DNA of 10,149 nucleotides from Paracoccaceae bacterium (GCA_025458985.1 JALORM010000056.1:1-10149), one strand, 5' to 3'. Numbered from the stretch's first letter, positions 1 through 6,367 are shown. Notes: generated by a model not told the origin, from the sequence alone. A program made the numbers and translations.

Positions 1-1
1 C

Positions 2-490
2 GATGCGCTCCTCAGCTTCCCCGCGCTGCTTCTGGCGCTGACCATCAGCGCGGTCCTCGGCCCCAACGTGCAGAACACGATCATCGCCATCGGGATCGCC
101 TTCACCCCGTACCTAGCCCGGATCATCCGGGGCGAGGCGCTGCGGGTGACCGCGATGCCCTATGTCGAGGCCGCCCGCGCCGGCGGCACCCGCGACCTGC
201 CGATGATGGTGCGCCACGTCCTGCCCAACATCATGCCCGCCGTGATCGTCCAGGCCACGATCAGCCTGGCCTTCGCGATCCTCGCCGAGGCCGGGCTGTC
301 GTTCCTCGGGCTCGGCACGCAGCCGCCCTCGGCCTCGTGGGGGCTGATGATCCAGGCCAGCCGCGACTACCTCGACCGCGGCCCCTGGACGGCGCTGGTT
401 CCCGGTCTGGCGGTCGCCATCACCGTTCTGGGGCTCAACATGCTGGGCGACACGCTGCGCGACGTGCTCGACCCGAGGGCGCGCAAATGA
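2..490 (+). CDS. Peptide-type ABC transporter permease, DppC-like (5' end outside window)
   Basis: This is the C-terminal part of an inner-membrane permease of the dipeptide/oligopeptide/nickel importer family. The reading frame is open from base 2 and ends with TGA at 488-490, so about 162 residues are visible. The cytoplasmic EAA loop is clear: VEAARAGGTRDLP followed by VLPNIMP, the segment that docks on the ATPase. Hydrophobic segments flank it: ALLLALTISAVLG at the window edge, a stretch beginning IVQATISLAFAIL, and a last one near VPGLAVAITVLGLNMLGD. The ending GDTLRDVLDPRARK is typical of DppC/OppC proteins. A GTG at 68 lies inside the conserved domain and is not the true start. The stop overlaps the next gene's ATG as ATGA, so the two are translationally coupled. 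The partner permease and the binding protein must lie upstream of the window, so the substrate cannot be assigned beyond peptide or similar small solutes. Confidence 0.93.
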   Translation, partial: DALLSFPALLLALTISAVLGPNVQNTIIAIGIAFTPYLARIIRGEALRVTAMPYVEAARAGGTRDLPMMVRHVLPNIMPAVIVQATISLAFAILAEAGLSFLGLGTQPPSASWGLMIQASRDYLDRGPWTALVPGLAVAITVLGLNMLGDTLRDVLDPRARK

Positions 491-2304
491 CCGCGCCCAT
501 CGTCACGGTCGAGAACCTGCGGGTGGAGTTCGACAGCGACGGCACGACCGTCGCCGGGGTCGAGGACGTGACCTTCTCGATCGCCCCGGGCGAAACGGTC
601 TGCGTCGTGGGCGAATCCGGATCGGGCAAGTCGGTCACCTCGCTGTCGATCATGCGGCTGGTGGAGTTCGGCGGCGGCCGCATCGCCGCCGGCGCCATCC
701 GCTTCGCGCGCGCCGACGGCAGCCTGCTCGACATCACCGCCGCCGGCGACGCGACCATGCGCGATATCCGCGGCGGCGAGATCGGCATGGTCTTCCAGGA
801 GCCGATGACCTCGCTGAACCCGGTCTTCACGATCGGCCGGCAACTGTCCGACGGGCTGATGCTGCACCGCGGGCTTTCCCGCGACGCGGCGCGGGCACGG
901 GCGCTGGAGCTTCTGCAGGAAGTTCGCATCCCCGAGCCCGAGCGTCGGCTGGCCCAGTATCCCCACGAGCTTTCCGGGGGCATGCGCCAGCGCGTCGTCA
1001 TCGCCATGGCGATGGCCTGCCGGCCCCGCCTGCTGATCGCGGACGAACCGACCACCGCGCTCGACGTGACGATCCAGGCCGAGATCCTTGCACTGATCGA
1101 CCGGCTGAAGCGCGAGACGGGGATGGCCGTCCTCTTCATCACGCACGACATGGCGGTCGTGGCCCAGATGGCGGACCGGGTCGTGGTGATGTATCGCGGC
1201 CGCATCGTCGAAAGCGGCCCGGTGACCGAGATCTTCGAGGCGCCGAAGGCCGATTACACGCGCAGCCTGCTGGCGGCCGTGCCCCGGCTTGGCGCGATGC
1301 GGGGCACGGCCGGGCCTGACCGGATGTCGGGCCTAGACCCGGCCGCGCGCCCGGCACAGTCCAGGCCAGCCCCGCAGCCGTCGGACAAGCCGCTTCTTGC
1401 CGTGCGGAACCTCGTGATGCGCTTTCCGGTCAAGGGCGGCATCCTGCGCCGCACCGTGGCCGAGGTCCACGCGGTCGAGGACGTGAGCTTCGACATCCGA
1501 CCCGGCCAGACACTGGCGCTGGTGGGCGAATCCGGCTCGGGCAAGTCCACCTGCGGCCGGTCGATCCTGCGCCTGGTCGAGCCCCGCTCGGGCGAGATCG
1601 CGCTTGGCGGCCAGAACATCCGCGGCCTGGGCCCCGAGGGGCTGAGGCGTGCGCGGCGCGACATGCAGATGGTGTTCCAGGACCCCTTCGCCTCGCTCAA
1701 CCCCTACATGCGGCTCGGGGCGCAGGTGGCCGAGCCGATCCGCAACTTCGCCCTCGCCTCGGGGACCGAGCTCGACGACCGCGTCGCGCACCTGTTCGAC
1801 CGGGTGGAACTGCCGCGCACCTTCCTGCGCCGGTTCCCGCACGAGCTTTCCGGCGGGCAACGCCAGCGCGTCGCGGTGGCGCGGGCGCTGTCGGTCAACC
1901 CCCGGCTCATCATCGCCGACGAGGCAGTGTCGGCGCTGGACGTGTCGGTGCAGGCGCAGGTCCTGAACCTGATGATGGACCTGCAGGCGGACCTCGGGCT
2001 GTCGTTCCTGTTCATCAGCCACGACATGGCGGTGGTGGAGCGTGTGTCGCACCAGGTCGCGGTGATGTATCTTGGCCGGATCGTCGAGATCGGTCCCCGC
2101 GCCGCGATCTTCGAGGACCCGCGCCATCCCTATACGCGTTCGCTGATGGCGGCCGTGCCGCTGGCCGATCCGCGCCGGCGTCGCCTGCGCGAGGACCTTG
2201 GCTTCAAGCCGGTACCCTCACCGGTCTTTCCGCTCGGACACCGTTCGCCCCCGTCAGCCTACGACGAGGTGGCCCCCGGCCACCTCGTGCTGATCGCGGG
2301 GTGA
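487..2304 (+). CDS. Fused dual-ATPase subunit of a peptide-type ABC importer (DppD-DppF fusion)
   Basis: A 605-residue protein with two complete ABC ATPase domains in tandem, which powers the adjacent permease. Domain 1 (about residues 5-270) has Walker A GESGSGKS at 42-49, signature LSGGMRQRV from 162, Walker B LLIADEPTTALD with D186/E187, and the H-switch H220. A Pro/Ala/Arg-rich linker (about 275-300) follows. Domain 2 (about 302-600) has Walker A GESGSGKST at 347-355, signature LSGGQRQRV from 454, and Walker B LIIADEAVSALD with D478/E479. Each domain ends in the oligopeptide-transporter C-terminal motif (YTRSLLAAVP, YTRSLMAAVP). In many species the two halves are separate genes; fused versions such as GsiA and YejF are well known. 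The start at 487 overlaps the permease stop as ATGA and has GAGGG seven bases upstream. An in-frame ATG at 337 lies inside the permease gene and is rejected. Residue 480 is Ala where Pro is usual. Confidence 0.95.
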   Translation: MTAPIVTVENLRVEFDSDGTTVAGVEDVTFSIAPGETVCVVGESGSGKSVTSLSIMRLVEFGGGRIAAGAIRFARADGSLLDITAAGDATMRDIRGGEIGMVFQEPMTSLNPVFTIGRQLSDGLMLHRGLSRDAARARALELLQEVRIPEPERRLAQYPHELSGGMRQRVVIAMAMACRPRLLIADEPTTALDVTIQAEILALIDRLKRETGMAVLFITHDMAVVAQMADRVVVMYRGRIVESGPVTEIFEAPKADYTRSLLAAVPRLGAMRGTAGPDRMSGLDPAARPAQSRPAPQPSDKPLLAVRNLVMRFPVKGGILRRTVAEVHAVEDVSFDIRPGQTLALVGESGSGKSTCGRSILRLVEPRSGEIALGGQNIRGLGPEGLRRARRDMQMVFQDPFASLNPYMRLGAQVAEPIRNFALASGTELDDRVAHLFDRVELPRTFLRRFPHELSGGQRQRVAVARALSVNPRLIIADEAVSALDVSVQAQVLNLMMDLQADLGLSFLFISHDMAVVERVSHQVAVMYLGRIVEIGPRAAIFEDPRHPYTRSLMAAVPLADPRRRRLREDLGFKPVPSPVFPLGHRSPPSAYDEVAPGHLVLIAG

Positions 2305-2314
2305 CAAAGGGGCA

Positions 2315-2335
2315 GGGCGGGCCATGTGCCCGCCC
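2315..2335. terminator. Perfect 8-bp GC hairpin between convergent genes
   Basis: GGGCGGGC (2315-2322), loop CATGT, then GCCCGCCC (2328-2335). It sits 11 bases after the ABC gene stop and 49 bases beyond the phaZ stop on the other strand, where a shared bidirectional terminator would be expected. There is no T-run on the plus strand and only CCCCTTTG on the minus strand, so termination is inferred from position and stem strength. Confidence 0.45.
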
Positions 2336-2384
2336 GCCATCGGTCCGCAGATTTCGGGGCGCTGCCGGTATCCGCCGGGCGGCG

Positions 2385-3650
2385 TCAAGCGCTCCGCAGC
2401 CGGGGCTTTCGGCCGCGCGGACCCGAATGGGTGTCGATGAACCCGAGCACCAGCGGCCGGATGTTGTTGCGCCAGCTGCGGCCGGCGAAGATGCCGTAGT
2501 GGCCGGCGCCAGGCTCCAGGTGGCTTGCCTTCTTCTCGGGCGGCAGCCCGGTCAGCAGGTCCAGCGCCGCAAGGCACTGGCCAGGGGCCGAGATGTCGTC
2601 CTCCTCGCCCTCGACGACCTTCACCGCAACGTCGGTGATCTTGCCGATGTCGACGTCATGGCCGGCGACGGTGAAGACGTTCCGCGCAATCACGCGCCGC
2701 TTGAACACCCTCTCGACCGTCGACATGTAGAACTCGGCCGTCATGTCCATGACCGCAAGGTATTCGTCGTAGAAGCGGTTGTGCTTGTCGTGGTCGCCGG
2801 CTTCGCCCTTGGCGACGCGCAGGATCTGGTCGAAGAACGCCTTGCCGTGCCGGTCGCCGTTCATCGAGATGAACGAGGCAAGCTGCGCAAGGCCGGGATA
2901 GACCATCCGGCCCACGCCCTTGTACTTGAAGCCGACGCGCTGCAGCGCAAGGTGTTCGAGCTGCCCCATAGTGACCCGCCGACCGAAGTCGGTGACGTCG
3001 GTCGGCGCCGCGTCAGGGTCGATCGGTCCGCCGATCAGGGTCAGCGTCCGCGGCTGCGCCGCGGGCTCCAGCTCGGCCAGATACCCGGTGGCGGCAAGCG
3101 CCAGTGGCGCGGGCTGGCAAACCGCGATCACGTGGATGTCCGGCCCGAGGAAGCGCATGAACTCCATCAGGTAAAGCGTGTAGTCCTCGATGTCGAACTT
3201 GCCTTCGGACACCGGGATGTCGCGCGCATTGTGCCAGTCGGTGATGTAGACCTCGCAATCGGGCAGCAGCGAGGCGACGGTCGAGCGCAGCAGCGTGGCG
3301 TAGTGGCCCGACATCGGCGCCACCAGCAGGACCCGGCGCGGCTTCGGCGGGCGTTTCGACACCTTGAACTGGATCAGGTCGCCGAAGGGCTTGCACACCA
3401 GCCGCTCGACGTTGACCGTATGGTCGCGGCCGTCTTCCCCGACCACGGTGCGGATGCCCCAGTCGGGCTTCGCGACCATGCGCGAGAACGCCCGTTCGGT
3501 CACTTCGCCCCAGGCCGCCAGCAGCTGGAAGCCGGGGTGCAGGGCAAGGCCCGTCTGCGGGTAGGACCCAAGGGCAAGCGCGGTCGCGCCCAGCCACTGG
3601 TTCGTGTTGCGGGCGGTTTCCATCCAGTCATACATGGCCATGTAGCGCAT
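2385..3650 (-). CDS. phaZ: Intracellular polyhydroxyalkanoate (PHB) depolymerase
   Basis: A 421-residue cytoplasmic enzyme that degrades native PHB granules to hydroxybutyrate units when carbon is scarce. Its length and whole architecture match the PhaZa1-type intracellular depolymerases. The N-terminus MRYMAMYDWMETARNTNQW and the ending PGAGHYGIFAGRSWR-NNIRPLV are family hallmarks. These enzymes use a cysteine nucleophile instead of serine: here C178 in the context VIAVCQPAPL. The other triad members are D351 or D352 in EGEEDDIS and H384 in GAGHYG. There is no signal peptide, as expected for the intracellular type. The ATG at 3648-3650 is chosen because the conserved N-terminus begins there, with GGAGGAAGG ending 10 bases upstream. 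The frame stays open far upstream, antisense to phaC, but that extension is a coding shadow. The gene diverges from phaC across 93 bp, so synthase and depolymerase share a control region, and it converges on the ABC gene. Confidence 0.95.
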   Translation of the reverse strand: MRYMAMYDWMETARNTNQWLGATALALGSYPQTGLALHPGFQLLAAWGEVTERAFSRMVAKPDWGIRTVVGEDGRDHTVNVERLVCKPFGDLIQFKVSKRPPKPRRVLLVAPMSGHYATLLRSTVASLLPDCEVYITDWHNARDIPVSEGKFDIEDYTLYLMEFMRFLGPDIHVIAVCQPAPLALAATGYLAELEPAAQPRTLTLIGGPIDPDAAPTDVTDFGRRVTMGQLEHLALQRVGFKYKGVGRMVYPGLAQLASFISMNGDRHGKAFFDQILRVAKGEAGDHDKHNRFYDEYLAVMDMTAEFYMSTVERVFKRRVIARNVFTVAGHDVDIGKITDVAVKVVEGEEDDISAPGQCLAALDLLTGLPPEKKASHLEPGAGHYGIFAGRSWRNNIRPLVLGFIDTHSGPRGRKPRLRSA

Positions 3651-3693
3651 GTGCCGCGTTCCTTCCTCCGGGGCGCATCCCGAATTCGTCGCT

Positions 3694-3721
3694 TTGCCCC
3701 CCAGCATGGCGACGCTATGCT
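3694..3721 (+). promoter_or_regulatory. Candidate phaC promoter
   Basis: TTGCCC (3694-3699), a 16-bp spacer and TATGCT (3716-3721) form a weak sigma-70-like pair about 22 bp before the phaC start. The -10 box overlaps the inverted ATGCTG motif described next. Each box matches consensus at only four of six positions, so this is a suggestion. I see no convincing phaZ promoter on the other strand. Confidence 0.3.
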
Positions 3722-3729
3722 GCGCGCAG
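3702..3729. promoter_or_regulatory. Candidate PhaR operator between phaZ and phaC
   Basis: Two overlapping symmetries use the half-site found at the phaP operators. CAGCAT (3702-3707) and ATGCTG (3717-3722) are an inverted repeat with a 9-base spacer, and CTGC-GC-GCAG (3720-3729) is the PhaR-type palindrome with a 2-base spacer instead of the usual 3-4. Position, between divergent phaZ and phaC and over the putative phaC -10 box, fits a regulator acting on both genes. The spacer departures mean binding is uncertain. Confidence 0.4.
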
Positions 3730-3743
3730 GGTAGGATGGAAAT

Positions 3744-5558
3744 ATGAATATGACAACACAGGACCAGAACGGTCCGTCGGACCCCGCCGAGGGTCTGGAA
3801 AAGCTCAACGCGAACCTCGCCAAGGTCGAGGACCTGTCGCAGCGGCTGATTGCCGCGATCTCGCACAAGCGCCAGCCCAACCCCGCCCTCAGTTCGCCCA
3901 GCCAGGACCTGTTCATGCGCGCGGCCTCGGCCTATGTCGCCGAGATGATGGCGAACCCCTCGAAGATCTTCGAGCATCAGGTCGCCTACTGGAGCAAGTC
4001 GCTCAAGCACTACATCGAAGCGCAGCAGCAGCTGATGAAGGGCCAGGTCACCAAGCCGCCGCCGGATCGCACGCCCAAGGACCGCCGCTTCTCGAACCCG
4101 TTGTGGGAAACGCATCCCTACTTCAACTACATCAAGCAGCAGTACCTGATGTCGGCCGAGGCGATCCGCACCGCGGTCGCGGACCTCGACCACCTCGACC
4201 CCAAGGACCGCCAGCGGGTCGAGTACTTCTCGCGCCAGATCATCGACATGCTGTCGCCCACGAACTTTCTCGGCACCAATCCCGACGCGCTGGAGAAGGC
4301 GGTGGAGACCGAGGGGCAGAGTCTGGTCGACGGGCTGGAGAACCTCGTGCGCGACCTCGAGGCGAACGAGGGCGACCTGCTGGTGACACTCGCCGACCGC
4401 GAGGCGTTCAAGGTGGGCGGCAACATCGCCACGACCGAGGGCGCGGTGGTTTACCGCAACCGCCTGTTCGAGCTGATCCAGTACGCGCCCACGACCGACA
4501 AGGTCCACCGCACGTCGCTCGTGATCTTCCCGCCGTGGATCAACAAGTTCTACATCCTCGACCTCAAGCCGCAGAATTCGCTGATCAGGTGGATCGTCGA
4601 CCAGGGCTTCACCCTGTTCGTCGTCAGTTGGAAGAACCCCGATCCGAGCTATGCCGACGTGGGCCTCGATACCTATATCGAGGAAGGCTACCTCGCCGCC
4701 ATCGACGAGGCGAAGAAGATCACCGGCGAAGACCAGGTCAACACCGTCGGCTACTGCATCGGCGGCACCACGCTGGCGCTGACGCTGGCGATGATGCACA
4801 AGCGCAAGGACCGTTCGGTGAAGTCGGCCACCTTCTTCACGACGATGACCGACTTCTCGGACCAGGGCGAGATGGCGGTCTTCCTGACCGACGACTTCGT
4901 CGACGGGATCGAACGCGAGGTGGCCGAGAAGGGGGTGCTCGAGTCGTTCTTCATGAGCCGCACCTTCTCGTTCCTGCGCTCGAACGACCTGATCTACGGA
5001 CCGGCGATCCGGAGCTACATGATGGGCGAGGCGCCCCCCGCCTTCGACCTGCTGTTCTGGAACGGCGACTCGACGAACCTGCCCGCGCGGATGAGCGTCG
5101 AATACCTGCGCGGCCTTTGCCAGTCCGACCGGTTCGCCCATGGCGGCTTCGACATCCTGGGCGAGACGCTGACGCTGGCGGACGTGCGCGTGCCGCTCTG
5201 CGCGATCGCCTGCGAGACCGACCACATCGCCGCCTGGAAGGCCAGCTACAACGGCGTCCGGGCGATGGGATCGAAGGACAAGACCTTCATCCTGTCCGAG
5301 TCGGGGCACATCGCCGGGATCGTGAACCCGCCCGCCAAGAAGAAGTACGGCCATTACCTCAACGACGACTGGCCCGAGCGCCCCGAGGACTGGCAGGAAG
5401 GCGCCGCGCGCGAGGACGGGTCGTGGTGGCCGCACTGGAGCGACTGGCTGGCGAAGCGCTCGGGCACGAAGGTCGCCGCTCGCGTTCCCGGCGACAAGGA
5501 CCACCCGATTCTGGCGAAGGCTCCGGGCACCTACGTGGTCGAGAAGCCAAAGGCCTGA
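3744..5558 (+). CDS. phaC: Class I poly(R)-hydroxyalkanoate synthase
   Basis: A 604-residue synthase that polymerises (R)-3-hydroxyacyl-CoA, mainly 3-hydroxybutyryl-CoA, at the granule surface. Residues 60-200 form the PhaC N-terminal domain (NPSKIFEHQVAYW, SNPLWETHPYFNYIKQQYL), and about 220-570 is the alpha/beta-hydrolase catalytic domain. The lipase-like box is GYCIGG with nucleophile C338; the triad is completed by D493 (ETDHIAAW) and H522 (GHIAGIVNPP). Other family blocks are PPWINKFYILDL, SWKNPDPS and LLFWNGDSTNLPARM. The length and single-subunit form are those of class I, not classes III/IV, which need PhaE or PhaR-type subunits. The ATG at 3744 has AGGA seven bases upstream; a second in-frame ATG at 3750 is possible and changes only two residues. 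It is followed by phaP after 131 bp containing a separate promoter. No clear terminator follows phaC, only a T7 tract at 5573-5579 without a preceding stem. Confidence 0.97.
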   Translation: MNMTTQDQNGPSDPAEGLEKLNANLAKVEDLSQRLIAAISHKRQPNPALSSPSQDLFMRAASAYVAEMMANPSKIFEHQVAYWSKSLKHYIEAQQQLMKGQVTKPPPDRTPKDRRFSNPLWETHPYFNYIKQQYLMSAEAIRTAVADLDHLDPKDRQRVEYFSRQIIDMLSPTNFLGTNPDALEKAVETEGQSLVDGLENLVRDLEANEGDLLVTLADREAFKVGGNIATTEGAVVYRNRLFELIQYAPTTDKVHRTSLVIFPPWINKFYILDLKPQNSLIRWIVDQGFTLFVVSWKNPDPSYADVGLDTYIEEGYLAAIDEAKKITGEDQVNTVGYCIGGTTLALTLAMMHKRKDRSVKSATFFTTMTDFSDQGEMAVFLTDDFVDGIEREVAEKGVLESFFMSRTFSFLRSNDLIYGPAIRSYMMGEAPPAFDLLFWNGDSTNLPARMSVEYLRGLCQSDRFAHGGFDILGETLTLADVRVPLCAIACETDHIAAWKASYNGVRAMGSKDKTFILSESGHIAGIVNPPAKKKYGHYLNDDWPERPEDWQEGAAREDGSWWPHWSDWLAKRSGTKVAARVPGDKDHPILAKAPGTYVVEKPKA

Positions 5559-5578
5559 TTTCCCTCCGAAAGTTTTTT

Positions 5579-5593
5579 TGCTGCACTGCAGCA
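5579..5593. promoter_or_regulatory. PhaR operator 1 upstream of phaP
   Basis: TGCTGC-ACT-GCAGCA is a perfect palindrome with 6-bp arms and a 3-base centre. It contains CTGC-N3-GCAG, the motif described for PhaR binding in Rhodobacter. It lies directly upstream of the -35 box (5601) and directly after a T7 tract (5573-5579). Its centre is 28 bp from that of operator 2, so two repressor units could bind side by side, though the spacing is not a whole number of helical turns. Confidence 0.75.
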
Positions 5594-5600
5594 TGAGGGG

Positions 5601-5629
5601 TTGAAATGCTGCGCCGCAGCATGTATCTA
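5601..5629 (+). promoter_or_regulatory. Candidate phaP promoter
   Basis: TTGAAA (5601-5606) matches the sigma-70 -35 consensus at five of six bases. A 17-bp spacer leads to TATCTA (5624-5629), a weak -10 with three matches. The predicted transcript start is about 5636-5638, giving a leader of roughly 53 bases. The poor -10 makes the exact start uncertain. The palindromic operator 2 occupies the spacer, an arrangement suited to strong repression. Confidence 0.5.
5606..5622. promoter_or_regulatory. PhaR operator 2 within the phaP promoter
   Basis: ATGCTGC-GCC-GCAGCAT is a perfect palindrome with 7-bp arms and a 3-base centre, the most symmetrical copy in the window, and contains CTGC-N3-GCAG. 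It starts on the last base of the TTGAAA box and ends just before the proposed -10 box, so a bound protein would directly block RNA polymerase. Identification rests on the known motif and on phaR lying just downstream. Confidence 0.78.
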
Positions 5630-5631
5630 TG

Positions 5632-5643
5632 CTGCATCCGCAA
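5632..5643. promoter_or_regulatory. Degenerate third PhaR-like site at the phaP transcription start
   Basis: CTGC-ATCC-GCAA keeps one full half-site and three of four bases of the other, with a 4-base spacer that the known motif tolerates. The left arm is extended as ATGCTGC, exactly as in operator 2. It would overlap the predicted transcription start. It is weaker than the two upstream operators and may be only an auxiliary site. Confidence 0.35.
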
Positions 5644-5644
5644 A

Positions 5645-5661
5645 GGGCCGTGGATCGGCCC
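5645..5661 (+). other. Hairpin in the phaP 5' leader
   Basis: GGGCCG, loop TGGAT, CGGCCC: six perfect GC-rich pairs. If transcription starts near 5637, this stem lies within the first 10-25 bases of the mRNA and well clear of the ribosome-binding site (AGGAG at 5678-5682). Such 5' stems can protect abundant mRNAs from 5'-end-dependent decay; that role is inferred here. Confidence 0.4.
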
Positions 5662-5689
5662 GGTAGACCCCGAAGCCAGGAGATTCCAG

Positions 5690-6142
5690 ATGGCCAGCAA
5701 GACCCAAGACTACAGCAAGATGTACCAGGACATGATGGCTGCGTTCCCGGTTGACGCCGCTGCCATGCAGGACGCGTTCAAGACGACCGCCGCCTTCGGC
5801 GAGAAGATGTCGAAAGTCGCGCTCGAAGCCGCCGACAAGTCGGCCGAGATCTCGGGCAAGTGGACGAAGCTGACCATCGCCAAGCTCGGCGAAGTGTCGA
5901 AGGCGAAGTCCGAGCCGACCGACTACACCAAAGCCTTCACCGACTTCGCCTCGGCCCAGGCCGAAGCCGCCGCCGAGACCATGGCTGCCTTCGCCGAAGT
6001 CGCCAAGAAAGTGCAGATGGAAACCGTCGAGCTGATGCTGGCCGCCGGCAAGGACTTCTCGGAAGACGCCTCGGCCGCCATGAAGAAGGCGACCACCGAG
6101 ATGACGTCGGCCGCCAAGAAAGTGGCTGCTGCCGCGAAGTGA
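5690..6142 (+). CDS. phaP: Phasin, PHA granule-associated protein
   Basis: A 150-residue, cysteine-free, almost wholly alpha-helical protein very rich in Ala, Lys, Glu, Thr and Ser. It has the composition, size and layout of Rhodobacterales phasins, which coat PHA granules and control their size and number. Blocks include MYQDMMAAFPVDAAAMQDAFK near the N-terminus (residues 11-31), an amphipathic helical core about 35-70, and a second helix about 80-128 (FTDFASAQAEAAAETMAAFAEVAKKVQ). The tail KKATTEMTSAAKKVAAAAK is basic and alanine-rich, like helical tails of other phasins. The ATG at 5690 is chosen for its ideal AGGAG (5678-5682) seven bases upstream; an in-frame ATG at 5606 lies within the operator and is rejected. 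It sits between phaC and phaR with its own repressed promoter and its own terminator, fitting the known behaviour of a phasin made in large amounts only when granules titrate PhaR. Confidence 0.95.
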   Translation: MASKTQDYSKMYQDMMAAFPVDAAAMQDAFKTTAAFGEKMSKVALEAADKSAEISGKWTKLTIAKLGEVSKAKSEPTDYTKAFTDFASAQAEAAAETMAAFAEVAKKVQMETVELMLAAGKDFSEDASAAMKKATTEMTSAAKKVAAAAK

Positions 6143-6191
6143 GGAAGGGGACTTCGCGCTTCCGGCATCCTCCCAACCGGTAAAGCGCGAA
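6133..6191 (+). other. Two mutually exclusive hairpins at the phaP stop codon
   Basis: CGCGAAGT (6133-6140, including the first base of the TGA stop) pairs perfectly with ACTTCGCG (6151-6158). The shared segment can instead pair downstream: TTCGCGCTT (6153-6161) with AAGCGCGAA (6183-6191), nine pairs, extended inward by CCGG (6162-6165) with CCGG (6177-6180). Both cannot form together. A terminating ribosome would cover the left arm of the first stem and favour the second. The symmetry is seen directly; the switch behaviour is inferred. Confidence 0.45.
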
Positions 6192-6195
6192 CCTC

Positions 6196-6225
6196 GGGCG
6201 GGCTTCGGCCCGCCCTTCTCTTTTT
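6196..6225 (+). terminator. Rho-independent terminator after phaP
   Basis: GGGCGGGC (6196-6203), tetraloop TTCG, GCCCGCCC (6208-6215): eight perfect GC pairs closed by a stable loop, followed by the pyrimidine tail TTCTCTTTTT ending at 6225. This is the best intrinsic terminator in the window. It implies that phaP is mostly monocistronic and that phaR needs its own promoter. Confidence 0.85.
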
Positions 6226-6319
6226 CGGGCGCATGCTTCGGTGGGCGCGCTCAGCGTCCGGGGCCGCTGGCTACTGCCAAGGCCCTCCCTCGGCCGATCC
6301 CGGCCCGCCCTTTCCTTTT

Positions 6320-6353
6320 CTGCGCATGCGGTCTAGGCTTTCTGCGCGGGCAA
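6320..6353. promoter_or_regulatory. Two degenerate PhaR-like sites upstream of phaR
   Basis: CTGC-GCAT-GCGG (6320-6331) and CTGC-GCGG-GCAA (6342-6353) each keep a full left half-site and three of four bases in the right half, with the permitted 4-base spacer. Their centres are 22 bp apart, about two helical turns, so two units could sit on the same face of the DNA. They end 14 bases before the phaR start. Autoregulation of phaR is known in the group, which supports the reading. Neither site is perfect, and I cannot place a convincing promoter here. Confidence 0.4.
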
Positions 6354-6367
6354 AGGGGGAGGGCATC

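Noticed and set aside
2301..3734. Long plus-strand frame opposite phaZ.
   Set aside because: No recognisable domain, composition typical of an antisense shadow, and it contradicts the clear PhaZ reading on the other strand.
5573..5579. T7 tract after phaC as an intrinsic terminator.
   Set aside because: No stable stem precedes it; it may instead act as an AT-rich element upstream of the phaP promoter.
2385..5594. A minus-strand frame of over 1000 codons covering phaZ and running antisense across phaC.
   Set aside because: Only the part from 3650 down to 2385 is PhaZ. The rest is low-complexity, Arg/Val/His/Leu-rich translation antisense to the very well conserved phaC, as expected from high-GC third-position bias.
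5606..5689. Possible 28-residue N-terminal extension of PhaP from the ATG at 5606.
   Set aside because: It would be encoded by the operator itself, has a Cys/Arg/Trp-rich sequence unlike phasins, and the ATG at 5690 has an ideal ribosome-binding site.
6229..6329. Repeated GCGCATGC at 6229-6236 and 6322-6329 as a regulatory repeat.
   Set aside because: Eight-base palindromic GC-rich words recur by chance in such DNA; only the second copy lies in a PhaR-like context.
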